Position numbers and translations under genes: made by a program. Shown here piece by piece: positions 33,655 through 45,284 of a stretch of 64,000 nt of DNA (positions are counted from its first letter, which is position 1; every line of letters starts with the position of its first letter). Under the pieces are notes generated by a model. That model was not told where the DNA came from. It ran no database searches and saw only the letters and a program-made list of their open reading frames with translations. The DNA comes from Pomphorhynchus laevis. Taxonomy: Eukaryota > Acanthocephala > Palaeacanthocephala > Echinorhynchida > Pomphorhynchidae. The stretch spans positions 1 to 64,000 of the forward strand of contig WNNJ02002327.1 of assembly GCA_012934845.2 (NCBI GenBank). The letters run 5' to 3'.

Positions 33655-33655
33655 A

Positions 33656-34190
33656 TTGGATTTATCAAGAATACTAACATGGATACTAGCACTTAATCAT
33701 CTCCGACTATACAACTTTGATTGGCATGTTTATAGTGATCATGAGTGTGATGATATCAAAGATAATATAAGTTTACTAAGGTGTTTATTTACTGAATGTA
33801 ACTTGAGTAAATATTTAGATAGTAGTATATTTGTCAATATATTACCTAGATTTATTAGCAAAAGTTTATTAGTTTGTGACATCACATTAGAAGACAAGAA
33901 AATACTATTGATATGTGGAAAATATTAGGTACATAAAGCGTTTTTACTGGAAAAATATGTGGAAAAATATTATATGAAAAACTATTATCGACATCCAATT
34001 AAAGAAAGACTCAATAGTAACAATATAAGGCTGACTGGGAATAACATATGCTGACTGGGAATACATCTCTTTAGGGAGAGACGTACCAACAAATTTGAGG
34101 AAGGGAATGCGTTCCCCGGTTGCACAACATAGCTGTATCGAACTTTATATAAAAGGCCTGTGCATGAAAGTTCAGAAAGGTTTTGGTTAG
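33656..34190. other. No confident gene
   Basis: A 90-codon plus-strand frame (33,656-33,928) has no recognised motif. The rest is repeat debris leading into a mariner remnant, with GGCTGACTGGGAATA repeated twice near 34,030. Confidence 0.35.
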
Positions 34191-34282
34191 AACCAGCATG
34201 GTGGAGGGGAATATAAAATAGACATGGGAAGCGCTCGATGGCGAATATATTAAGTAATTTTTGCTATAATGTGCACCTTTCC

Positions 34283-35023
34283 TTGCAGAAAAAATCATCT
34301 TTACAGATGAAGCCCATTTACATTTAAATGGCTATATGAACAAACAGAATTACCGGATTTGAGCACTAAAAATCCACGGCAGTATGTAGAGAAACCACTA
34401 CACTAATCTCGTGTAACTGTTTGGTGCGCATTTTGGTATGGTGGAATCATTGGACAGTTTTTCTTCAAGAACGCATATGGAAATGCGTTTACCGTTAACG
34501 GAACGCGATATAGGGAAATGCACACAACTTTCTTTTACCCTATTGTTGATGGCATGGATATGGAGGATATGTAGTATCAACAAGACGGTTCGACATGCCA
34601 TACAGCAAATGAAACAATAAAGCTATTGGAATCGAAATTCAAGGGAAGAATACTCTCCCGAAATGCAGACGCAAATTGGCACACAAGATCTCCGGATTTT
34701 ACACCTTTGGATTATATTCCGTGGGGCCATCTTTAAGACAGGGTTTATGCTAACGAACCAGAGTCAATTGAAGCACTAAAAGACAACATTCAGCGCGAAA
34801 TTAAGGAGATAGAACCGCAAATATACCGAAATGTAATTGAAAATTTCAGCAAAAGGATTGACGTCTGTAAGCGTTCCCGCGGTGGGCATTTACACGATAT
34901 CGTTTATCATTCTTAAATTGTAGAACGTGTACTATACATCGACAAAAAATATATGATTTTTCTTTCACAATGTGTGTTTAATTCCAATTTTAAAAAGAAA
35001 CTCGAACTTGAAAGACCCTGTAT
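34283..35023 (+). pseudogene. mariner/Tc1-type transposase remnant
   Basis: The 3' part of a transposase gene: IIFTDEAHLHLNGYMNKQN (first catalytic Asp), then VTVWCAFWYGGIIGQFFF-like sequence, YQQDGSTCHTANETIKLLE (second), DFTPLDYIPWGHL (third), and DRVYANEPESIEALKDN to RSRGGHLHDIVYHS with a stop at about 34,914. I count 36 residues between the second and third Asp. A stop follows WGHL and others interrupt the frame, so it is dead. The right end CTTGAAAGACCCTGTATA looks like a terminal inverted repeat; the 5' third and left end are missing. Confidence 0.8.
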
Positions 35024-35024
35024 A

Positions 35025-36120
35025 ATATACGATGATAAAAACGAACTTTATTCATCTTCAGTGCTTGATATACTTATTCGACGAACTCTTTACAAATAAT
35101 TGAGAAAAAATAATAATAATTTCGAAAATGTTCGAAAATGAAATTAATAATACATGACGAGAATTTAGAGCCAAAACTGAATTGAATGCATTGCAGAAAG
35201 TCATCAAAAAATTCTTGTACATGAAGTTGTGTACAAAAAAATCAGAACATTAAATATTCAAAGTAGACAAATATTCAAATTTGATTTACGAACAGAAAAC
35301 AAACTTAACCCCAGGAGTTGGAAGACATACAAATCAAGGTTTACAGGGGATGGGGCAGCGAGAGGCCATCAAGTTCTGGTAGTCGAGGTCCAAGGATCGG
35401 CATGCTTTCGTCTGGTGTATCGCATGTTGCTTAACTTATTCTTAATTATTTACTTATGATGTCTAAATAAAATTTTTACTAAGATAAAACTGGATCAAAC
35501 ACATTAGGCAAGAATGTGCACAAAAAATTCAGGACATTAGCATAGACAAAATATTCAAAGTAGACAAAAATTCAAAGTTGATTAACGAACAGAAAACAAA
35601 CTTAAAAATCATATAATAAATTTAAAAATTCATAACAAAAGCTTAAATTAGAGTGGAAATAAAAAATTCAAAGATAACGTTTTAAGTGTTGCAAACATAT
35701 GATAATTTTAAAGAATAAAACGTAATATAACCTAACTGCTTTACAAATAAAAAACATTTAATAACTGAGCAACGAGGAATGCAGTTTATTTCTATATTCA
35801 CAGGAAGCCCTGTATATAAATGGGTGGTGAAACTTCAAGATCCGAAAGGAAAGAGCGTGCAGATTTGAAAAACCAACAAAGTACAAGGGACATAATTGTA
35901 AAACACAACTCATCTCATGATGCTAGTGGATAAAAGGATTTCTTTTGATGAAGTGATGGAAAACAAATTCCAGGACAATGGAATTACAATCATATTAATA
36001 TTTAGAAGTTAAAGGAAACACAACTTATTCTTTCATCTAATACAGCACTGTAAATACAGCGCATTTCTTGAGAAAACTATATTTGTATAAATATTGACGT
36101 TGACAAATGTATTTAATTTT
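35025..36120. repeat. Dispersed repeat C, copy 1
   Basis: Shares long stretches with 45,285-46,920: ACGAACTTTATTCATCTT, GTTGTGTACAAAAAATCAG-like, the GGAGTTGGAAGACATACAAA segment and ATAACTGAGCAACGAGGAAT. Relative to that copy, about 450 bases between AACAAACTTA and ACCCC are missing, so this is a deletion derivative. It starts directly at the mariner end. No ORF of recognisable type. Confidence 0.7.
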
Positions 36121-37156
36121 GAAAGATCTACACCAAAATTAACTGGTGGGGTACCAACCATCATGTGGGCACGGCGGGCACTAGTAGGTATATAAACAAA
36201 CTGTTCATAAGCTATGGCATGGACATAGCGAGTGCCGGGCTACGTAACGCCCTCCACGCAACCGGTCATATCGCGGCCACTATCCGCATTCTCAATGTCA
36301 TAAGCATCAACAACTTACGATCCGTTAAGGACATACAGGAATCAGGCGAGATACGATTTCAATAAGTGACGACTCTACCCTGAGAAAAACTGGATTTCTT
36401 GCAGGTACAGGCAAAGCCGCTATAGGACGCGCCATTCTGCAGAGAATGCTCAAACATAACGCGATGAGAATATGTCCTCAGCCAATTGATTTTGTCGAGT
36501 TGGCTCATTATTGACATTTCCAGGCAAAGAGCCTTGTTCCATATCGGAGCCTATTACCTGACTGGGCAGAATCGATCTACTATTTATGATGATTTACAAG
36601 CTTTAGAAGCTTTATGAAATCGTTCCAACTCGAAGAACTACCTATAACCGGCACATTAACCTAAGCTTTGTCTATCATCCTTAGAAAGTGTTAGTTTATT
36701 TACAGATTTTACAACAGCTGCCCAACTTTAGAGAAAATTGTATTTCTACTATTTACGGAAATAAGATATCAATGTGCATGAACGACATGAACTCGACAAT
36801 GAGTGTTATCTCCACTTTACTCAAGCTGCGTGTTTGCTTTTCATTTCATCTTGATAATTCTTTAATATGTGGAAAAGGATTAAATAATATAAACTTGAAT
36901 AAATTTGTTTATGTCATTAAAACTAAAATTCATGCAAAAACATCAAATGATCTATAGAGAGATTATCCTAATTAGAGTTTTGATGGTATTTAGAGAAATA
37001 TTAGAAAGATTTCCGGAAGAATATAAAATATCAGTCTTTCTAATATTTCTACTAAATATTAGAAAGACTGAGATGTTTGATTTTAGCAAAAATCTGTGGA
37101 TTTACTTAAAATTCAAAGGTTTATTCATTACCTGAATCTTTGGTTTAAGTAAGGAC
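36121..37156. other. Unassigned repeat debris
   Basis: Includes a GC-richer piece (36,150-36,420) with a 66-codon frame of no known family, a CTGACTGGGCAGAATCGATC block shared with 45,825, and a perfect 18-bp-arm hairpin at 37,031-37,071 (TCAGTCTTTCTAATATTT, 5-base loop). A segment with TTCATGCAAAAACATC at 36,930 recurs at 37,373. Confidence 0.4.
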
Positions 37157-37372
37157 TTAAACCGAAGATTTGTGAATTGATATTCTCATTCAGATATAAC
37201 TAAAACAAAAATTTTAATTCAAGGCTTTTTTCATATTTATCTACCATCTTGAAATTGTTGAACACTTATAAGTACAAAAGTCTAGTTTACTAAAATTTTG
37301 TAATAAATATATGACCATTTCATGTGTTTTCCTAACAAATTTGTTTATAGAGTGCAGCTTATACAACTAAAA
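37157..37372. repeat. 215-bp dispersed repeat, copy 2 of 2
   Basis: Partner of 32,328-32,545. It is inserted between two copies of the TTCATGCAAAAACATC segment, which now flank it as direct repeats of roughly 65 bases. Confidence 0.8.
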
Positions 37373-38044
37373 TTCATGCAAAAACATCTAATGATCTATG
37401 GAAAGATTATCCTAATTAGAGTTTTGATGGTATAATGTGGGGGATATAACGAGGACACCTGGTTATTTGTCAATTATACTATATACTGAGAGGATTTATA
37501 GATCCCTTAAAGGAGTGTTTCCTTAAAAGTGTTAATAAACTACGAGTGTACTGAATAGACGAGTAGGAAATTCCTTCACCCAGCTGACGTAATAGTTTAC
37601 GATTTGTAAAGGTGAGTATATATAAATAGAAAATTCCTCAACCCAGCTTAGTGTAATAGTTTACGATCCGTAAAAGCAAGAATTGGCAAATTTTATGTGT
37701 TGGCAAAGACACATGAAAATGTACAACCATGCCCAGTAAGACCCTAATAAATAACAAGAAGGTAGGCAACGAACAATTGTCAAAATACGTTGATAAACCG
37801 ATAAAGCCATTATTGAATAATGTCCAAAGTTTTGTGAAGAATATCTCTGATTTTCATTTAATGATAAAAAATAAAACATAATATTGGACCAAATGATAAT
37901 ATTATGACGTTAGACATCGAAAGTTAATATACAAATATACCACATTATGAAACCATCAACGCTGATAAACTCGCAATGGAAGCAGGTGATTTGCCACAAC
38001 TTAAAAGAGAATTTTTAATAGTTGATACTGATCCATTATTAATA

Positions 38045-38234
38045 AATAATTATTGGAGCTGGATCAAAGGAAAGACAAAATTGTTTTTGATATTTCGCTA
38101 ACTACTGTTAGCATCTTCAGAAAACTACCTGAAGATTGGTAATTTTGAAGTAATTTTCTGAAGGTGCTAACAGAAGTTAGTGAAATATCAAAAATAATTT
38201 CCTCTTTTCTTTGATCCAGCTCCAATAATTATTT
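38045..38234. mobile_element. Foldback (MITE-like) element
   Basis: Two inverted arms of about 85 bases (38,045-38,128 and 38,150-38,234) flank a spacer of about 20 bases. Arms read AATTATTGGAGCTGGATCAA and its complement outside, with GCTAAC...GTTAGC and CTTCAGAAAA...TTTTCTGAAG inside. It sits between RT motifs of the decayed PLE, so it inserted later. No coding capacity; a non-autonomous DNA element is the simplest reading. Confidence 0.75.
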
Positions 38235-39197
38235 AAAAGAGAAATCGTCATCGACGCTCATAAAGTTATATAATATAATAATTTATTTGAATAGGATAAG
38301 AGTTTTTCGACAAAACGTTGATACTGCTATGGGAACACCAATAGCATCCGCTCTGTATGGATAAGATATATCAACGATATATGTATAGTTTGGAAATGCG
38401 GTGAAGAAAAGTTGTTTTAATTTTAAATTACCTAAACAATTACGGATGCCAAAAATTTACGGTAGGTGATACCATGCCAGCTCATTTCTTAAATATCGAA
38501 ATCTACAGAGATAAAATAGAACAACTACAAATAAGGATGTACCACAAATCTAATGTTAGTAAGACATATTTGCAGTGCAAATCAATCATCCAATGCATGT
38601 TAAGTGCAACGTAACTTTGAACGAAGCATTACGAATATATCGGATATGATCACAAGTAAAGATAAAAAACGATAACATAAATCTGTTAACAAATGATTTC
38701 CTTTAAATAGGTTACACCATGAGGTAGATACTCAGTGCATGTTTAAAGGCTCATCGCAAAGTGTAAACGATATCACAAACGAGAACAGATAATTAGGTCT
38801 TTTTAATAAATAGGCCTTATTATCCAGATTTATGATGCCTTCAACGTGATATACAAAATAAAGGGAATTAGATACGCGGAACATTAAATATGAAAAAAAC
38901 GAAGAATATACATTTATAGCAAAAATAATGACACAATAAAAACAAAACTACAAACGTTAAATAACACCACTAACAACCAAGATAAAAATAGTAATGTTCG
39001 ATGTACTAAATGTCGTAGACAGGGCTAAATGTTGCGATTACATAAACGACATCACAATGTTTAGCATTGTGATGTTATAACAGAATTAGGAGGCGCTTTT
39101 GATTTAGCAAATAAATTGCTTAACATTTAAACAAAATTTTGTTGTTGATAGTTGTATTTCTGATGTAATTTTCGTTGATATTTTGTAGATTATATTC

Positions 39198-39223
39198 CTG
39201 AAGAAGACAACTTTGGCCGAAAG
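39198..39223 (+). ncRNA. Half-hammerhead at PLE 3' end
   Basis: CTGAAGA, a 14-base spacer and GAAAG. The spacer pairs poorly, so this is a remnant core rather than a functional ribozyme. Confidence 0.4.
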
Positions 39224-39469
39224 TTTGAAAAAACAATTACAATAATTATTGTCTTTGTACTATCCGGTTTTAAACCTTATATATAATTTTAAATCCTATT
39301 GTGTTAAACTGTGCTCCGGGAGGCAATAAGCTTCAGTTTTATAATTGTAAATGTTTGCAAAATCCCGAGTTCGATTACAAGTCATTATATCGTCTTGTCC
39401 AAATCGGTGTTGCTTGAGATCGTCTCTCCACGATACTTAGCGATATATGATAAGGTAATCAAATCAAGC

Positions 39470-39525
39470 AATTACCTTATCATATATATACCTTATCATA
39501 TATATATATATATATATATATATGA
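39470..39525. repeat. (TA)n-containing duplication
   Basis: ACCTTATCATATATA occurs twice and runs into a TA tract. Low complexity; the frame across it is meaningless. Confidence 0.7.
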
Positions 39526-39720
39526 TTCTTTGGTAATAAACCAACATAGTAGTAAAGGTATGAATGAAAACGATCTAATTTATTGTAAGAGGATTAAGCT
39601 AATACCTTTTTCAAATACAGCTCTATAAAAAAACAATTCAAATTTTAGTCGTATGAGTCAACACGATCCATCTTCTTTATAAAATTCTTCGAATGTAGCA
39701 ATGAATAATCGAAACTCGTC

Positions 39721-40251
39721 ATGATGTGGACTGCAATGAGCTTTATAATAGAACAATTTAACGCACTTATGCAATTACTATCGCTAATGATCTGCCATCT
39801 CCATGAACCACAAAGGAAATCTCTCATATTTAGAGATATGATTGTTGATAGAGCAGAGATGAAGTTATCAAATGGAGAGACATTGAATAATGTAGTGTTT
39901 AAGGAGGAACAATCTTTAAACATGAAACTTATAAATCACAAAGTTGCTGGGAACATTATATTTGACATAGAAGACTCCTAGACGAAATAACTCATCGAAG
40001 AATGCTTGGCAGATTTCAAGTTGTCAATGCCGGACGAGTCTTCGTCAACGAAATCTGTGGTAGAATGTTGTATCCACGTGCTGGACTGTGAAGCCACTGC
40101 TTTAGCAAACCCTAGCAGATGTAAGGCTGGTAACCGGTGGAGGAGAGTGCGCGTAGTGACTTCCATTCAGAGGTTTACTGAGGAGTTAGATTTGTCGAAG
40201 TTGTGTAGCTACATAGCCACACTGATGAGACCACACTGTAGTGATGAGTAG
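39721..40251 (+). other. Two adjacent short frames, unassigned, ending in a hammerhead
   Basis: Frames at 39,721-39,981 (MMWTAMSFIIEQFNALMQLL) and 40,006-40,251 (MADFKLSMPDESSSTKSVV, then CIHVLDCEATALANPSRC) are in different phases, 25 bases apart. Neither matches a family I know. The second overlaps the first part of the hammerhead at 40,216, as would the 3' end of a mobile element's last ORF. This may be a fragment of a ribozyme-bearing element distinct from the PLEs. Confidence 0.3.
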
Positions 40252-40293
40252 ACTAAGGTCGAAACGCCCCATTCGGGGCTAGGCGTCTGTGGT
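40216..40293 (+). ncRNA. Type I hammerhead ribozyme
   Basis: Stem I GCCACA (40,216-40,221) pairs with UGUGGU (40,288-40,293), one wobble. The core CUGAUGA is at 40,222-40,228. Stem II GACC (40,229-40,232) pairs with GGUC (40,257-40,260) across a 24-base loop. GAAA follows at 40,261-40,264. Stem III CGCC (40,265-40,268) pairs with GGCG (40,282-40,285), with an alternative GCCCC-ATTC-GGGGC hairpin inside. The triplet GUC ends at 40,287, where cleavage is expected. All conserved bases and all three stems are present. It differs in sequence from the 304-bp family. Confidence 0.82.
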
Positions 40294-40519
40294 AGGCGCA
40301 TTCCCGTCAGCTTCCCGACGAAGGTTGTAAAAAAGCATGCAACTTTATACTTTCCTGTTCGTGTTTATTAAAAAATTGTATTAAAACTCTTTCGTACTTG
40401 ATATTACGTCACCAAGAGTAAAAAAATATGTGACGCTTTTTTTTAGCATTTGCGCGAGAGCTTTGCTCGTGTTTTGCAATTGCTGTACACAAGCGTGTTG
40501 CTTGATCAGCAAACTTAGT

Positions 40520-40870
40520 TAGCTGACAAAGGAAGGAACGGCAACGACATAAATTCTGCCGGTGCAAAAATTATAGCCCACGAAACTGATAAGTCTACAA
40601 GGCAAATAAGAAGCCATCATATTGCGTTACCCGATCCCGACAACAACTGCGAGGGTAATAAATCTGATGTGCCTACCCACTTAATTACAAATGGCAAATT
40701 TATTTTAATTAATTTAATTAATTTTTTTAATTTATTTAATTTTTTCAGGTTAACTTCCGATATGTTCCTTCCAGATTTGGTTTTGTTATATATGTTTTTT
40801 GTAACGTGTGCAATGACGTTTTCCTGATGATGACCCAGAACAAGGTTGAAAATTTGAAAACCAAAATTAT
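40520..40870 (+). mobile_element. Solo PLE 3' end fragment
   Basis: Matches 43,060-43,350 of the next PLE, from AACGGCAACGACATAAATT through ACGAAACTGATAAGTCTACA to TAACTTCCGATATG. It includes the C-terminal coding tail (THLITNGKF) and the 3' half-hammerhead CTGATGA (40,824-40,830) with ACC/GGT and GAAAA. It stands immediately upstream of the longer copy, suggesting a former tandem pair of the same family. Confidence 0.75.
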
Positions 40871-41292
40871 TTGACTCTTCTTGATTTTACTACTGTTTTA
40901 AAATAGAGTCTGCTTACACAATAATTCTTGCTCAGCATTGTCGAGATGCTCTGCTACGTTTTCGCAAATTGTGCACACTAGATTAACAATAATACGAACT
41001 CCAGAATCAATTTAATTTGTTAAACTATGATTTTAGCATCGTTACATCCTAATATGGGCAAGACTTTCGTATAGGGCTATTGGTTTTAGAGAGAGTAAAT
41101 TCAAAACGAAGTTAGAAGTATCGGTGATTAAGTTTACAATAAGTACATTACACTGTAAATTACGTAAACTTCGAGTAAGAATGGAAGCGCTGACCACTAT
41201 TATTAAAGAGAAAATTTTTCAAACTTTTATAAATCTGACGGCAAACATCGAAAGTCACTGTATCAACAATTAAACATCGCCGCATAAATAAA

Positions 41293-43270
41293 TTGTCGAG
41301 GGCTGAAATATTGGTGGTTTCTACCCCGCAACAACGATATACAAATTGGTCAAATCGTCTTTTTACAGTCAATGGGGAAGCAATATTAAATCTGGGTGCT
41401 AAATTCGTAATGTATCAGCGTAGTGAGCCGCTATCAATACAAGCGGCCCTCAAAAATATTATTGCGCGACAGGATGAAAGAGCCATTGCTGTGTACAAAA
41501 CGCATATAAGTCGCATTAACGATTGCCTACTACATGACATTCGCTCACATAAGTCTGATCTTCAAGCGTTGCCAGCATTTGCACTGAAGACGCTACGGAA
41601 TAATGAAACATTGGCTATTTGCAAAGCAGACAAAGGCAATATCTTGGTCGTTCTCAACAGGTGTGACTATATCAAGTTTGATCTTGATATTTTATCAAAC
41701 ACAACCATGTTTAGGAAGTTAGAGCGTGACCCTACATTAAAAAAGGAGAAGTGTCTCAACGCTATGCTCTTGCAACTAAACCGTCGTGGATTAATTCCGA
41801 CCGTTGATTTTTGGAAGGTTCGTTCTAAACATAGCGCCCCTGGCTTTATGTACCTGTTTCCTAAAACCCATAAAGCTGGAAGGTCTGTAAGACCCGTAAT
41901 CGCAAGTTACACTTCACCCACTCACCTTCTGGCAAAGATGATATACCAGTGTTTAAGAGACTTTATGGGTTCGTCACATTCAACAATAAAAAATGACCAT
42001 GCGTTTGTGTTACATATGAGGAAAATGAACACACTGAATGTAAAGTTTTTTACTGTTGACGTTAGCGACTCTTCACGAATGTTCCAGTTCATGAAACAAT
42101 TGTTGACGCTGCACTCCTCCTAAGTCAGAAATGTGAACGATGGATGTTAACACTAAACGCATGACAACATTTTCTTCATGTATATACAAATGAATCCATA
42201 TCCTCTTTTAATAGCGAATTGTATGTGCAAGTGGATATAGTTGCAATGGACTCCCCGTTAGGTCCTACTCTAGCCGATTTATTTATGCGAAAAATTGAAG
42301 CCAATGTATACTCCATATAAAATGATTATTATATTGGGGCAGATACGTTGATGACGTATTCATGAGTATCAATAATCCTGTGGATGAAAAGGTCTTCAAT
42401 ATGTTAGATAAGTTGGATACCCGAATAAATTGGAACATTCGTGCTGAAAATGACGGGGCTATTTCCTTCCTGGACGTACAATGTTTGCGTGAAGGTAGTA
42501 GCATGACTAAGACTACTGTGTTTAGGAAAGAAGGTATCATTAACATGACAACACCATGGAAGTAGATCTACACAATGAGGTATAAGATATCTGCTGCTCG
42601 TTCGCTATTCCTGCGCATGCATATATACTATTTTACAAAGGAGGATCTGAAAGTAGAATACGAGCAAATAAGACAGTCCCTATTCGAGGCGGGATATCTT
42701 TTATGGGCTATTAAGCTCAGTCGTAACGCAGCAAAAGAGATTCACAATAAAGCACGAAACGACTATGTAAAGCCTGTAACAAAATATTTAAATTTTCCGT
42801 TTTGGAACGATCACTCATTTAATCTTCTCCAACACGCATTAATACTATCATTTATAGGCACTGGTTCTCACAACACCGTATGTTGTAAACTTGAGCCTGG
42901 TATTTCTGGCTTATTTAAAATTAAACTAAAATATGAAAAGATTGGAGGGATCTACCGTATACCGTGTAAAGGTTGTGCGGCTCATCACGTAGGACAAACA
43001 GGTGAAAAACTTGCTGTTCGATTATTGGGTCACAAGTAGGCACTAAGTCTTGGACATATCAGCTCAGCAGTTTGGAATCACTTTGCCGCCGACGGACACG
43101 ACATAAATTTTGACAGTGCAGAAATTAAAGCTCACGAAACTGATAAGTCTACAAGGCAAATAAAAGAGGCTATCATATTGGGTTACCTTGATCCCGACAA
43201 CAATTTCGAGGGTAATAAACCGGATGTGCCTACCCACTTGATTACAAATGGCAAATTTATTTTTCCATAT
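41293..43270 (+). pseudogene. Penelope-like element, nearly full, with several breaks
   Basis: The first open part (41,293-42,123) carries ICKADKGNILVVLNRCDY, YLFPKTHKAG with VRPVIA, and the start of motif A (FFTVDV). The next parts hold DSPLGPTLADLF (motif B), GRYVDDVF (motif C) and ISFLDVQCL (motif D). The last frame (42,575-43,039) includes the C-terminal endonuclease, GGIYRIPCKGCAAHHVGQTG, continuing in another phase with SAVWNHFAADGHDINF. Domain order is canonical Penelope. It ends in a half-hammerhead at 43,344-43,350 (CTGAAGA). Confidence 0.85.
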
Positions 43271-43439
43271 TAACTTCCGATATGATTCTTCCGGATTTGA
43301 TTTTGCTATATATTTTAGTTGTAACATGTATAATGACGTTTTCCTGAAGATGACCGCAGAAGTGGTTGAACAGCTTCAGAGTATTCACTCTGTATCTGTT
43401 AGATTGGCTTACTGTTGCGATGTTTGCTTAATACAAATG

Positions 43440-43974
43440 TGGTTTTGCTAATATAATGGAAAACAAACGCTTGAAGAAAAAATAACGTAAAAACTAGAGA
43501 GATTTTAAAACAAGAATGTCTCAAATTCGTAAAAGGAATTTATGAAATTTTCGAAAATTAATTCTTAGAGCACATAAAGAGTTAAAAAATTTTTCTCAGT
43601 TAAACAACTAATCGTTTTAGACTTTGTTACTGTAGCCATACAGCGAGAGACAAAGTATCACGCATTTTCAAAAAAAATCGCTTTAACATATCGGATTTAA
43701 TCGGATTTCGGCGGAATCTCCTGCAGTTCTTCATGGAACTAGAGTAAGTACACTTTGTATTTTGTCCAAACACAGCGATACGGAGCAGCTTCCTTGTATA
43801 AAGAAACTGGTGAACTTAATCATTATTACACCGATAATTTCAATCGCGTAAAAAAACAATTTATTTAACGAATTTTGACGAACTTTTGTAGAACATTATT
43901 CAAATAGAGTTATTCTTAACTCTGCCGTACTATTGGTAGTACATACAAAATTTCTTTTGTGACCTCTGATATTG
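43440..43974. other. No gene recognised
   Basis: AT-rich sequence after the PLE end; no motif or repeat partner was noticed. Confidence 0.4.
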
Positions 43975-44210
43975 TTAATGCTTACTCAAATAACTTCATT
44001 GAAAAACTAACACACATTGGAACCTTGTATTTTAAGACAATCGTGGTATCGATTTATATATCCCATATACTTTCAGAAATTTTCAAGGATGATCAAGTTG
44101 AACTTGAAAAGCAATATAAAATATCTAATGCTCAATTTATCAAATGCATAGTGGACACCACCTGCCAAGTGCTATTACTAATATTACGGAAGAAAATGTA
44201 AACATATTGA
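43975..44210 (+). repeat. Dispersed repeat D, copy 1
   Basis: Shares TTCATTGAAAAACTAACACA through AAGCAATATAAAATATCTAA and CTCAATTTATCAAATGCAT with 50,388-50,600, at clear but moderate divergence. The frames in both copies are short. It may be the 5' part of a LINE, because LINE ORF1 sequence follows here. Confidence 0.65.
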
Positions 44211-44219
44211 CCAACTCTG

Positions 44220-44900
44220 CCTGCAATCTCTTCCCGGGGTGTAACTTAATTTTGTGCACATTAGATGTGATGACTTCGCCTACCCCAATTGCAATATATG
44301 TCATTGATGGTGATATTAATGATCGTGCTGCTGCTAAATCAAACTTGTGGTATTTGCGATGTTAGCGACGAAGACCACAACTTTGTCAAATGTAAAAACA
44401 CACAAAACTGCTCTAACAACGGCCAGCAACAACTTGTTTGGTCCGGAAAATGCCTGGTTTTTAAGGCGTATGCAACGAATATGATTATTTGTAAGAATCC
44501 TAGTATATCCTATTTAACAAATTTTATAACCTCTACTAGTCCGGTCCGAGCATGGATGAGATATTGAATGTAATTAACTGAAATTCAGTAGATCTACAAG
44601 ATATTACAAGGCCTCATTACCTGGCTAGTAGATGCCATAATACAATCACCTATAGTCATCACTCCTACTGTCAACATTTTTAACAAGAGATCGACATCGT
44701 TCCACAGCACCAATCCACTTCGCCTCTCGAAGAAAAGCAAGAAATGGGTTATCGACACTTCGAGACATGATAATATTATAACCTCTGACAGAAGGGCAAA
44801 TGGCGTCTCGGTTGGGACTGAATGGAAGAGGGGCAAAAATCTCCTCTCCGGTAACAATAAGAGAGTTCAGCTGCCGCTCTCAATAACATCCAATGCATGG
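44220..44900 (+). pseudogene. LINE ORF1 zinc-knuckle fragment
   Basis: Reads TCGICDVSDEDHNFVKCKN, NCSNNGQQQLVWSGKCLVF and KAYATNMIICK, the Cys/His cluster and following CPVFKAY-type block of I/Jockey ORF1 proteins. It is a different family from the LINE at 25 and 51 kb. It has stops on both sides and no RT downstream. Confidence 0.6.
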
Positions 44901-45284
44901 TAAGTAATCGCGAACCGTTTCGCTGAGCCCCATATATTGGAACTAGGGCGGTGCCTCTGCACTTAGCATATACTACTTCTATGTGTGAATTTGCTATTAA
45001 AATCTTTCTGTATTAAAGAGAATTACTTCGCCATTAAAGTCCTTATGTATCAGATCGAGATGCATATGTTATAGTAGGGTTGTGCTTCTGCACTTAGCAA
45101 ATTAATTAGTGTCAACCAACAAATTTCGAGATGTTCATAATACTTAAGTAAAAATATAACTAAAAATAGAACGTCATAGAACAGAGGTTCGATCATTTTT
45201 TCAATATGTGCATAATGCAACAAATTTTCAAGTACAAAATTCATGAGTGTCAAACGAGATGTCAATTTCGAGATGTTCTTAAGA

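Larger units (their letters stand above)
37670..39240 (+). pseudogene. Decayed Penelope-like element
   Basis: RT islands: KFYVLAKTHENVQPCPVRP near 37,690, QNVDTAMGTPIASAL (motif B) near 38,310, RYINDICIVWKCGEE (motif C region) near 38,360, and YHKSNVSKTYLQCKS near 38,540. The 3' end is marked by a half-hammerhead at 39,198. A foldback element interrupts it at 38,045. It has several breaks; the endonuclease is not readable. Confidence 0.7.

Noticed and set aside
39721-40251. Known protein assignment for the two frames before the type I hammerhead
   Set aside because: No motif I can name; composition alone is not enough.
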